NCBI RefSeq assembly: GCF_014127485.1
Contig: NZ_CP059903.1
Span: 744,001-808,000, forward strand
From: Nocardioides dongkuii
GTDB lineage: Bacteria; Actinomycetota; Actinomycetes; Propionibacteriales; Nocardioidaceae
DNA length: 64,000 nt
Reading direction: 5' to 3'
The first letter of the stretch is position 1, and each line of letters starts with the position of its first letter. The position numbers and the translations under genes are program-made. Below, piece by piece: positions 12,320-23,421 of the stretch. Below the pieces are notes generated by a model that worked only from the letters and a program-made list of their open reading frames with translations, was not told the origin of the DNA and ran no database searches.

Positions 12320-12368
12320 GGAACGGCGGAGCGCCTGTTCCTCGGAGCACTCGGCGCTCCGCCGTTCC
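12320..12368 (+). promoter_or_regulatory. Perfect 16-bp hairpin in the rpoB-rpoC gap
   Basis: GGAACGGCGGAGCGCC (12320-12335) pairs without mismatch with GGCGCTCCGCCGTTCC (12353-12368) across a 17-nt loop, starting 5 nt after the rpoB stop. No T tract follows, so an efficient intrinsic terminator is unlikely in a unit that must reach rpoC. A processing site, partial attenuator or stability element is more plausible. Confidence 0.75.
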
Positions 12369-12425
12369 CCCGTCCGCCCTCCCTCAGCCTCACTTTCCTA
12401 GAACTACCGAAGGGTTGCAGCCATC

Positions 12426-16304
<3,879 letters not shown>

Positions 16305-16326
16305 GTCGAGTCTGAGCTGAATCGCC

Positions 16327-16361
16327 GGAACCCCGTCACGCCGCGTGCGTGACGGGGTTCC
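16327..16361 (+). terminator. Intrinsic terminator after rpoC
   Basis: GGAACCCCGTCACGC (16327-16341) pairs perfectly with GCGTGACGGGGTTCC (16347-16361) around a 5-nt loop, 22 nt after the rpoC stop. The following T tract is weak, as is common in high-GC actinobacteria. Confidence 0.85.
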
Positions 16362-16471
16362 GTCGTTCCCGGACCGCGTGCTGACCCAGAGCAGGGCGCC
16401 TGAGCCACACTGCCGGGGCCGATCCGGCGCGCCGGTCGCCGCCCGGATGTGGAGCACGCGGGCCCGACTGG

Positions 16472-16477
16472 GAGAAT
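16472..16477 (+). promoter_or_regulatory. Candidate -10 element placing the reductase start at +1
   Basis: GAGAAT lies 6 nt before ATG 16484, so the transcript may begin at or next to the start codon. No Shine-Dalgarno sequence is visible upstream. The same spacing recurs at other first genes in this window. Confidence 0.35.
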
Positions 16478-16483
16478 CGGGGG

Positions 16484-17731
16484 ATGAGCACCCCCACGAG
16501 CACCGACGTGCTGGTCGTGGGCGCCGGCCCGGCCGGCTCCGCGGCCGCGACCTGGGCGGCCCGCGCCGGCGCGGACGTCGTGCTCGCCGACGCCGCGGTC
16601 TTCCCCCGGGACAAGACCTGCGGCGACGGCCTCACCCCGCGCGCGGTCGGCGAGCTGCAGCGGCTGGGGCTCGAGGACTGGCTGCGGACGCACACCGTCA
16701 ACCAGGGCTTGCGGGCGCACGGCTTCGGCCAGACGCTGCTGCTGCCCTGGCCCGGCGGCACGCTGCCCGACTGGGGCTCGGCGGTCGCCCGTACCGAGCT
16801 CGACGACCACCTGCGCACGACCGCGCTGAAGTCCGGCGCCATCGGGCTCGACGGCGCCCGGGCGGTCGACGTACGACGCGACGGCGACCGGGTCGCCGCC
16901 GTCGTCTTCCGGTCCGGCTCGGGCTCGGACGCGGAGACCTTCGAGGTCGCCTGCCGGCACCTCGTCGTCGCCGACGGCGTGCGCTCCCCGCTGGGCAAGG
17001 TGCTGGGGCGGGAGTGGCACCGCGAGACCGTGTACGGCGTGGCCGGCCGCACCTACGTCGACTCCGGGATGAGCGACGACCCGTGGATCAGCTCGCACCT
17101 CGAGCTGCGCGGCGAGGACGGCGCGATCCTGTCCGGGTACGGCTGGATCTTCCCGCTCGGCAACGGCGAGGTGAACCTGGGCGTCGGCACGCTCGCGACC
17201 GCGAAGCGGCCCGCCGACATCGCCGTACGGCCGCTGATGGCGCACTACGCCGGGCTGCGGCGCGAGGAGTTCCAGCTCGGTGAGGAGCTGCGGATGCCGA
17301 CGTCGGCGCTGCTGCCGATGGGCGGGGCGGTCTCGAACGTCGCCGGCCCCAACTGGGCGCTGATCGGCGACGCCGCCGGCTGCGTGAACCCGCTCAACGG
17401 CGAGGGCATCGACTACGGCCTGGAGACCGGCCGGCTGGTGGCCGAGCTGATCGCCGACGGCGCCGCGCTCGACCAGGTCTGGCCGGCGCTGCTGCGCGAG
17501 CACTACGGCGAGGCGTTCTCGATCGCGCGTCGGCTGGCCGGCCTGGTGACCGTGCCCCGGCTGCTGCCGGCCCTCGGCCCGGCCGGGATGCGCTCGGACC
17601 GGCTGATGACGCTCGCCCTGCGCTGGATGGGCAACCTGGTCACCGACGAGGACCGCGACCACGCGGCCCGGGTCTGGCGCTGGGCGGGGCGCCGCTCGAT
17701 CGCCCTCGACCACCGGCCGCCCTTCACCTGA
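16484..17731 (+). CDS. Geranylgeranyl reductase family FAD-dependent oxidoreductase (MenJ-like)
   Basis: Flavoprotein of 415 aa that reduces isoprenoid double bonds. The closest well-known actinobacterial role is MenJ, which saturates one isoprene unit of menaquinone; other members act on archaeal-type or carotenoid-linked polyprenyl chains. An N-terminal Rossmann motif GAGPAG (residues 12-17), the CGDGLTPRA segment that follows, and the late FAD motif GDAAGCVNPLNGEGIDYGLE are all present. A tryptophan/basic C-terminal tail may contact the membrane. There is no quinone gene next to it here, so the substrate is inferred from the family. It is followed with a 1-nt overlap by a tandem Nudix gene. 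Confidence 0.85.
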   Translation: MSTPTSTDVLVVGAGPAGSAAATWAARAGADVVLADAAVFPRDKTCGDGLTPRAVGELQRLGLEDWLRTHTVNQGLRAHGFGQTLLLPWPGGTLPDWGSAVARTELDDHLRTTALKSGAIGLDGARAVDVRRDGDRVAAVVFRSGSGSDAETFEVACRHLVVADGVRSPLGKVLGREWHRETVYGVAGRTYVDSGMSDDPWISSHLELRGEDGAILSGYGWIFPLGNGEVNLGVGTLATAKRPADIAVRPLMAHYAGLRREEFQLGEELRMPTSALLPMGGAVSNVAGPNWALIGDAAGCVNPLNGEGIDYGLETGRLVAELIADGAALDQVWPALLREHYGEAFSIARRLAGLVTVPRLLPALGPAGMRSDRLMTLALRWMGNLVTDEDRDHAARVWRWAGRRSIALDHRPPFT

Positions 17732-18612
17732 TGCGCGAGCGGCCCCGGGAACGACGGCTCGCGGCGTACGCCGTGGTGCTGCGCGACGACCAGGTGCTGC
17801 TGAGCCGGCTCGCGCCGCGGATCAGCGAGCAGGAGATGTGGACGCTGCCGGGCGGTGGCGTCGAGCACGGCGAGGACCCGCGCGACGCCGTGGTCCGCGA
17901 GGTGCACGAGGAGACCGGGCTGGACGTCGTGGTCGGCGAGACCGCCCGCGTCGACTCCTTCCACCAGCCCTCCGCGTGGCGCGACGGACGCCGCGTCGAC
18001 GCGCACTCGGTGCGGCTGGTCTTCGAGGGCTGGGTGCCGCGCGACGCGCCCGCCCCCCGCGTCGTCGAGGTGGACGGGTCGACCGTGGACGCCGCCTGGC
18101 ACCCGGTGCAGGCGGTCCTCGACGGCACCGTGCCGACCTCGGCCCTGGTGCGCGCGTCGCTGCGCGTGCACGAGCCGTTCCGGCTGCAGCGGGTCGCGGC
18201 GTACGCGCTGGTGCGGCGCGACGACCGTGTCCTGCTGACCCGGATCTCGGCACGGGGGTTCCACAGCGGGAGCTGGACGCTGCCCGGCGGCGGCATCGAC
18301 CACGGCGAGCCGCCGCGCGAGGCGCTGGTGCGCGAGGTCCGCGAGGAGTGCGGCCTCGACTGCGTCGTCGGCGGCGTGCTCGACGTGCACGACGTGCACT
18401 TCGGCGGCACGGCGCCGTCCGGCCGCCACGAGGACTTCCACGGGCTGCACCTGGTGTTCGAGGCGACCGTCCCCGACGACGCCGAGCCGGTGGTCGCCGA
18501 GGTCGACGGCACCACCGACGCCGTCGCCTGGGTGCCCCTCGGCGACATCGAGTCCGGTGCGGTCGACGTGCTCGACGTGGTGCGCGCCGCGCTCGCTGCT
18601 GCCGCTCGCTGA
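17731..18612 (+). CDS. Tandem Nudix hydrolase-domain protein
   Basis: Two complete Nudix domains in 293 aa. The boxes GX5EX7REUXEEXGU are perfect at residues about 42-64 (GGVEHGE then REVHEETGL) and 187-209 (GGIDHGE then REVREECGL), so both halves should bind Mg and hydrolyse nucleoside-diphosphate-linked substrates. The halves are clearly homologous (AAYAVVLRDD and AAYALVRRDD at equivalent positions), pointing to internal duplication. The start ATG shares one base with the stop of the preceding reductase, so the genes form a two-gene unit. The substrate cannot be predicted; NADH pyrophosphatase-type zinc ligands are not present. Confidence 0.85.
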   Translation: MRERPRERRLAAYAVVLRDDQVLLSRLAPRISEQEMWTLPGGGVEHGEDPRDAVVREVHEETGLDVVVGETARVDSFHQPSAWRDGRRVDAHSVRLVFEGWVPRDAPAPRVVEVDGSTVDAAWHPVQAVLDGTVPTSALVRASLRVHEPFRLQRVAAYALVRRDDRVLLTRISARGFHSGSWTLPGGGIDHGEPPREALVREVREECGLDCVVGGVLDVHDVHFGGTAPSGRHEDFHGLHLVFEATVPDDAEPVVAEVDGTTDAVAWVPLGDIESGAVDVLDVVRAALAAAAR

Positions 18613-18626
18613 GGGTCGGCCGGGGG

Positions 18627-18654
18627 CGGTTTCCCCGGTTCACCGGGGAAACCG
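18627..18654. terminator. Perfect 12-bp palindrome, likely terminator
   Basis: CGGTTTCCCCGG and CCGGGGAAACCG flank a TTCA loop, 14 nt after the Nudix stop. A short T/C-rich stretch follows. It could terminate the upstream unit, and its symmetry also fits a dispersed REP-like element. Confidence 0.7.
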
Positions 18655-18656
18655 GA

Positions 18657-18706
18657 ACTTCTCAGCCGTCGCGATGCCTGAGAACGTGCAGGAAACCCTG
18701 AGAAGT
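18657..18706. repeat. Inverted repeat ACTTCTCAG / CTGAGAAGT with a third copy inside
   Basis: A perfect 9-bp inverted repeat lies at 18657-18665 and 18698-18706, with another CTGAGAA copy at 18678-18684. It follows directly after the 12-bp palindrome. Together they form a compound element upstream of the transhydrogenase gene. It may be an operator region or part of a REP-like repeat. Confidence 0.6.
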
Positions 18707-18771
18707 CGGCCGGTCCGGAGGCCGGGCGCGGGCGGATGCGGCGCACCACGCGCCCGGGGCGGCCGGGCCGA

Positions 18772-18777
18772 TAGGTT
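18772..18777 (+). promoter_or_regulatory. Candidate -10 element for the transhydrogenase operon
   Basis: TAGGTT lies 6 nt before GTG 18784, and no ribosome-binding site is visible, suggesting a leaderless transcript for the six-gene unit that follows. Confidence 0.4.
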
Positions 18778-18783
18778 GGCCGG

Positions 18784-20049
18784 GTGAGCGAGACGGTCTT
18801 CACCTACGCGGCGCCGGCACTGAAGTTCGGCCGGGGGGCGGCCGACGAGGTGGGCCACGACCTGCTGGGGTACGGCGCCCGGCGGGTGCTGCTGGTGACC
18901 GACCCCGGCGTGGCCGCGACCGGGCACCCCGCGCGGATCGCCGAGCAGGCGACGGCCCGCGGCCTGCAGGTCACGACGTACGACCGGGTGCACGTGGAGC
19001 CGACGGACGCCTCGATGGCCGACGCGATCGCGTTCGCCCGCGACGCCGGCCCGTTCGACGCGATCCTCGCCGTCGGCGGCGGCTCCGCCATCGACACCGC
19101 GAAGGCCGTCAACCTGCTCACCACCAACCCCGGCGAGCTGATGGACTACATCAACGCGCCGGTCGGCAAGGCGCTGGCGCCGTCCCAGCCGCTGCTGCCG
19201 CTGGTCGCGGTGCCGACGACCACCGGCACCGGCTCGGAGAGCACCACCATCTGCGTGCTCGACGTGCTGTCGCTGAAGGTGAAGACCGGCATCAGCCACG
19301 TCGCGCTGCGGCCCCGGCTCGCCGTCGTCGACCCCTCGCTGACCGCCAGCCAGCCGGCGATGGTGACCGCCGCCTCCGGGATGGACATCCTCTGCCACGC
19401 GCTGGAGAGCTACACCGCGCGCTGGTACGCCGACTTCGACGCCAAGCAGCCCGAGCAGCGGGTGCCGTACTGCGGGGCGAACCCGATCGCCGACATGTGG
19501 TCGGAGAAGGCGCTCTCGCTGCTCGCCGGCGCCTTCCGCGCGGCCGTCCGCGACGGCGACGACACCCTGTCGCGCGAGCAGATGGCGCTCGCCGCGACCT
19601 TCGCCGGGCTCGGGTTCGGCAACGCGGGCGTGCACATCCCGCACGCCAACGCCTACCCGATCGCCGGGCGGGTGCGCTCCTACCGGCCCGAGGGCTACCC
19701 GGCGGACGAGCCGATCGTGCCGCACGGCATGGCGGTGTCGCTGACCGCGCCGGAGGCGTTCCGGTTCACCTTCGACGCCGACCCCGGGCGGCACCTGCGC
19801 GCCGCGCGGCTGCTCGAGCCGGACGCCGACCTGGGCGAGGGCGCCGACGTGCTTCCCGGCGTGCTGACCCGGTTGATGCGCGACATCGGCATCCCCAACG
19901 GCCTGGCCGAGGTGGGGTACGGCGAGGCGGACGTCGAGCCGCTCGTCGACGGGGCGCTGAAGCAGCAGCGGCTGCTCGCGACCGCGCCCCGCGCGGTGGC
20001 CGGCGAGGACCTCGCGGCCGTCTTCCGCGGCTCGATGGAGCACTGGTGA
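18784..20049 (+). CDS. Iron-containing alcohol dehydrogenase, hydroxyacid-oxoacid transhydrogenase (ADHFE1/HOT) type
   Basis: Group III metal-dependent alcohol dehydrogenase, 421 aa. NAD-binding GGGS is at residues 98-101; likely metal ligands are D201, H205 (GMDILCHALESY), H287 and H314. The segment GFGNAGVHIPHANAYPIAG closely resembles ADHFE1, the enzyme that couples oxidation of 4-hydroxybutyrate to succinate semialdehyde with reduction of 2-oxoglutarate to D-2-hydroxyglutarate. The HOT call is therefore family-based; a general NAD-dependent alcohol dehydrogenase is the alternative. GTG 18784 is the only start that fits the conserved N-terminus. The stop overlaps the next GTG. The third downstream gene is a likely oxidase for the 2-hydroxyacid product. 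Confidence 0.82.
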   Translation: MSETVFTYAAPALKFGRGAADEVGHDLLGYGARRVLLVTDPGVAATGHPARIAEQATARGLQVTTYDRVHVEPTDASMADAIAFARDAGPFDAILAVGGGSAIDTAKAVNLLTTNPGELMDYINAPVGKALAPSQPLLPLVAVPTTTGTGSESTTICVLDVLSLKVKTGISHVALRPRLAVVDPSLTASQPAMVTAASGMDILCHALESYTARWYADFDAKQPEQRVPYCGANPIADMWSEKALSLLAGAFRAAVRDGDDTLSREQMALAATFAGLGFGNAGVHIPHANAYPIAGRVRSYRPEGYPADEPIVPHGMAVSLTAPEAFRFTFDADPGRHLRAARLLEPDADLGEGADVLPGVLTRLMRDIGIPNGLAEVGYGEADVEPLVDGALKQQRLLATAPRAVAGEDLAAVFRGSMEHW

Positions 20050-20543
20050 CCGCGCGCCTGACCTTCGCCGCGTCCGTCCTCAGCCTCGCCGTCGCGCTGG
20101 TCTGCGCAGCGTTCCTCCTGCCCGCCGAGGTGCCGCTGCACTTCGACGGCTCCGGTGACCCCGACCGGTGGGGGAGCCGCACCGAGGCCCTGGTGACGAT
20201 GGGGCTGGTCGGCGGGCTGCTCGCCCTCGTCCTCGGTGGCTCGGCCGCGCTGGTCGACCGGATGCCGCCCGGGGTCCTCAACGTCCCGCACCGGGACTGG
20301 TGGACCGCGACCCCGGAGCGCGAGCGGCGGATGCGCACGATGATGCGCACCGACCTGCTGGTGATCGGGGCCGCGACCCTGCTGCTCGTCGCGCTGGCCG
20401 TCGTCGCCACGACCGTCGCGGCGCGCTCCGACGACCCCGCGCTCGGGCCGCACTTCATCGTGGCGTTCGCCGGCTACCTCCTCTTCCTCACCGGCTGGAC
20501 GGTCTGGTCGCTGCGCACCCGCTACCGGAGGACCGCTCCGTGA
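20046..20543 (+). CDS. DUF1648-like membrane protein
   Basis: 165-aa integral membrane protein with about four hydrophobic segments (residues 5-24, 48-68, 97-120, 133-152). The loop after the first helix reads VPLHFDGSGDPDRWGSR, the signature of DUF1648 proteins, a family of small membrane proteins of uncertain role, some near SdpI-type immunity proteins. Start GTG 20046 overlaps the upstream stop as GTGA and its own stop overlaps the next GTG the same way, so it is translated within the coupled operon. No function can be given from sequence. It may simply be carried with the dehydrogenase genes. Confidence 0.8.
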   Translation: MTARLTFAASVLSLAVALVCAAFLLPAEVPLHFDGSGDPDRWGSRTEALVTMGLVGGLLALVLGGSAALVDRMPPGVLNVPHRDWWTATPERERRMRTMMRTDLLVIGAATLLLVALAVVATTVAARSDDPALGPHFIVAFAGYLLFLTGWTVWSLRTRYRRTAP

Positions 20544-23335
20544 CCGCGGTGGCCGGCGACGACCTGCTCGCCGAGCTGCGCCGCCGCGGGGTGACCGACG
20601 TCGACGACTCGACGCTCACCCGGGCGCTCTACTCCTCCGACGCCTCGCTCTACCGCGTCGTGCCGCGAGTGGTGGCCCGGCCGCGGTCGCGCGAGGAGCT
20701 GCTCGCGGTGCTGGAGGTCGCGCGCCTGACCGAGGTGCCGCTCACGATGCGCGGGGCCGGCACCTCGATCGCGGGCAACGCGGTGGGCCCGGGCATCGTC
20801 GTCGACACGCTGCGGCACCTGGACCGGGTGGTCTCGGTGGACCCCGAGTCGCAGACGGCCGTGGTCGAGCCGGGCGCCGTGCACGCCACCCTGCAGCGGG
20901 CCGCCGCGGCCCACGGGCTGCGCTTCGGGCCGGACCCCTCGACGCACACCCGCTGCACGATCGGCGGGATGATCGGCAACAACGCCTGCGGGTCCCGCGC
21001 GCTCGGCTACGGGCGCACCTCCGACAACGTCGTCGCCCTCGACACGGCGTACGCCGCGGCGGGCGACGTGCCCACCGCGCTGGCGGCCGTGGTCGAGGAC
21101 CACCTGGCGCACGTGCGCACCACCTTCGGCCGGTTCTCGCGCCAGGTCAGCGGCTACGCGCTCGAGCACCTGCTGCCGGAGCGGCGCTCGGTCGACCGCT
21201 TCCTCGTCGGCTCCGAGGGCACGCTGGCGGTGGTGCTCGGCGCCACCGTCCGGCTGGTGCCCGACGAGCCGGTCCGCGAGCTGGTCGTGCTCGGCTACCC
21301 CTCGATGGTGGAGGCGGCGGACGCCGTGCCGGCCCTGCTCGCGGCCGCCGGCGTGCGCCCCACGGCGGGGGCTGTGGACGGGGCCGCCGGACTGTCGGAG
21401 GCGAGTGCTCGGCTGGTCGCGTGCGAGGGACTGGACGCGCGGATCGTCGACCTGGTGCGGGCCCGTGGGGGCTCCGTGCCGGAGCTGCCGCGCGGTGCCG
21501 GCTGGCTCTTCGTCGAGGTCGCCGGGCCGGACGCGCCGTCCTTGCTCTCCTCGCTCGTGGCCGCCTCCGGCGCGCTGGACCACCGGCAGGTGCCGAGCCC
21601 GGCCGAGGCGGCTGCGCTGTGGCGGATCCGGGAGGACGGCGCCGGGCTGGCGGCCCGCAGCCTGAGCCGGCCGGCGTACTCCGGCTGGGAGGACGCCGCG
21701 GTCCCGCCGGACCGGCTCGGCGCCTGGCTGCGCGACTTCGACGAGCTGCTGCGCGACCACGACCTCGACGGGGTGCCCTACGGCCACTTCGGCGACGGCT
21801 GCGTGCACGTGCGCATCGACTTCGACCTGACAGGAGGTGGGCAGCGCCGGTTCCGCGACTTCCTCACCGCGAGCGCGCTCCGCCTGCGCGAGCACGGCGG
21901 CTCCCTGTCCGGCGAGCACGGCGACGGGCGCGCGCGCTCCGAGCTGCTGCCGCTGATGTACGACGCGGAGTCGCTGCGGCTCTTCGGCGCGGTCAAGGCA
22001 GTCTGCGATCCCGGCAACCTGCTCAACCCGGGGGTGCTGGTGGACCCCGCGCCGCTCGACGCCGACCTGCGCGCGGTCCGCCCGCGGCTGCCGGTGCGAC
22101 CGTTGCTCCGGCTGACCCACGACGGGGGCTCGCTCGGCGACGCGGTCCACCGCTGCACGGGGGTGGGCAAGTGCGTCGCGCCCGCGACGGGCGGGGTGAT
22201 GTGCCCGTCGTACCTCGCGACGCGGGAGGAGAAGGACTCCACCCGGGGACGGGCGCGGGTGCTCCAGGAGGCGCTCGACGGCGAGCTCGTCGCCGGTCTC
22301 GCCGACCCGGCGGTCCACGAGGCGCTCGACCTCTGCCTGTCGTGCAAGGGATGCGCCTCCGACTGCCCCACCGGCGTCGACATGGCGACCTACAAGTCGG
22401 AGACGCTGCACCAGACGTACGCCGGGCGCCGCCGGCCGCGCAGCCACTACGCGATGGGCCGGCTGCCGCGCTGGGCCGCGCTCGCGGCGCCGGTGGCGCC
22501 GCTGCTCAACCGGGCACTGCGGGTGGGTCCGCTGCGCCGGGTGGCGACGGCGGTCGCCGGCGTGGACCCGCGCCGCTCGCTGCCGGCGTTCGCGCCCCGG
22601 ACCCTGCGGCGCGAGGCCGGGGTGGCCGACGTGCTCCCCGACGTCTGGATCTGGGCGGACTCCTTCACCGACCACTTCCTGCCCCAGACCGCCCGCGCGG
22701 CCAGGGACGTGCTGGCGGCGGCCGGGCTGACGGTCCGGGTGATCGCCGACGACGCCTGCTGCGGGCTGACCTGGCTGACCACCGGGCAGCTGGAGCAGGC
22801 GCGGTCGACGATGGGGCGCACGGTGGCCGCGCTGGCGCCGTACGTCGCGAGCGGCGTGCCGGTCGTCGGCCTCGAGCCGTCGTGCCTGGCGACGCTGCGC
22901 AGCGACGCCGTCGAGCTGACCGACGACCCGCGGGCGGTGGCGGTCGCCGAGGGCGTGCTGACCTTCGCCGAGCTCCTGGAGCGGCTCGAGGTGCCGGTGC
23001 CGGACCTCACCGGCGTCCGGGTCGTCGCGCAGCCGCACTGCCACCAGGCGTCGGTGCTCGGCTGGGCGGCGGACGAGCGGGTGCTGGCGGCGGGCGGCGC
23101 GACGGTGGCCCGGGTGCCGGGATGCTGCGGGCTCGCCGGCAACTGGGGCATGGAGCGCGGGCACTACGAGACCTCGGTCGCGGTGGCCGAGACCCACCTG
23201 CTGCCCGCGGTCCGGGCCGATCCAGACGCGGTCGTGCTCGCCGACGGACTGTCCTGCCGCCACCAGCTCGACGACCTCGCCGGGGTGCCGGCGATGCACC
23301 TCGCCGAGCTGCTGGCTTCTAGACTTAAGGGGTGA
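20540..23335 (+). CDS. FAD-linked and Fe-S cluster-containing 2-hydroxyacid dehydrogenase (GlcD-GlcF type fusion)
   Basis: A single 931-aa chain joins a vanillyl-alcohol-oxidase-type FAD domain (about residues 1-500; MRGAGTSIAGNAVG, IGGMIGNNACGSRALGYGR) to a ferredoxin-like domain and a CCG domain. Cluster ligands are CTGVGKC...C from about residue 539 and CLSCKGCASDC from about 599. CCG motifs are at about 740 (DDACCGL) and 862 (PGCCGL), with PHCHQ between them. This is the layout of E. coli YdiJ and D-lactate/D-2-hydroxyglutarate dehydrogenases, which pass electrons to quinone. The neighbour that makes D-2-hydroxyglutarate favours that substrate; D-lactate is the alternative. GTGA overlaps on both sides. 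Confidence 0.85.
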   Translation: MTAVAGDDLLAELRRRGVTDVDDSTLTRALYSSDASLYRVVPRVVARPRSREELLAVLEVARLTEVPLTMRGAGTSIAGNAVGPGIVVDTLRHLDRVVSVDPESQTAVVEPGAVHATLQRAAAAHGLRFGPDPSTHTRCTIGGMIGNNACGSRALGYGRTSDNVVALDTAYAAAGDVPTALAAVVEDHLAHVRTTFGRFSRQVSGYALEHLLPERRSVDRFLVGSEGTLAVVLGATVRLVPDEPVRELVVLGYPSMVEAADAVPALLAAAGVRPTAGAVDGAAGLSEASARLVACEGLDARIVDLVRARGGSVPELPRGAGWLFVEVAGPDAPSLLSSLVAASGALDHRQVPSPAEAAALWRIREDGAGLAARSLSRPAYSGWEDAAVPPDRLGAWLRDFDELLRDHDLDGVPYGHFGDGCVHVRIDFDLTGGGQRRFRDFLTASALRLREHGGSLSGEHGDGRARSELLPLMYDAESLRLFGAVKAVCDPGNLLNPGVLVDPAPLDADLRAVRPRLPVRPLLRLTHDGGSLGDAVHRCTGVGKCVAPATGGVMCPSYLATREEKDSTRGRARVLQEALDGELVAGLADPAVHEALDLCLSCKGCASDCPTGVDMATYKSETLHQTYAGRRRPRSHYAMGRLPRWAALAAPVAPLLNRALRVGPLRRVATAVAGVDPRRSLPAFAPRTLRREAGVADVLPDVWIWADSFTDHFLPQTARAARDVLAAAGLTVRVIADDACCGLTWLTTGQLEQARSTMGRTVAALAPYVASGVPVVGLEPSCLATLRSDAVELTDDPRAVAVAEGVLTFAELLERLEVPVPDLTGVRVVAQPHCHQASVLGWAADERVLAAGGATVARVPGCCGLAGNWGMERGHYETSVAVAETHLLPAVRADPDAVVLADGLSCRHQLDDLAGVPAMHLAELLASRLKG

Positions 23336-23421
23336 ACCCCCGCCACCGCCGCCTGCTCATCCCGGCGGCGCTCGTGGCCCTCCTGGTGATCGTGGTGGTC
23401 GCCTCGGTGGTGAACAGGTGA
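23332..23421 (+). CDS. 29-residue membrane peptide
   Basis: A very short gene, GTG 23332 to TGA 23421, encoding a basic head (MNPRHRRLL) and one hydrophobic helix (IPAALVALLVIVVVASVV) ending in NR. It exactly fills the space between the dehydrogenase and the methyltransferase and overlaps both by GTGA. Nearly all codons end in G or C, like its neighbours. AAGGGG just upstream of the start can serve as a ribosome site. The overlaps and codon use argue that it is real. Its role is unknown; a membrane anchor or regulator of the adjacent quinone-linked enzyme is speculative. Confidence 0.65.
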   Translation: MNPRHRRLLIPAALVALLVIVVVASVVNR

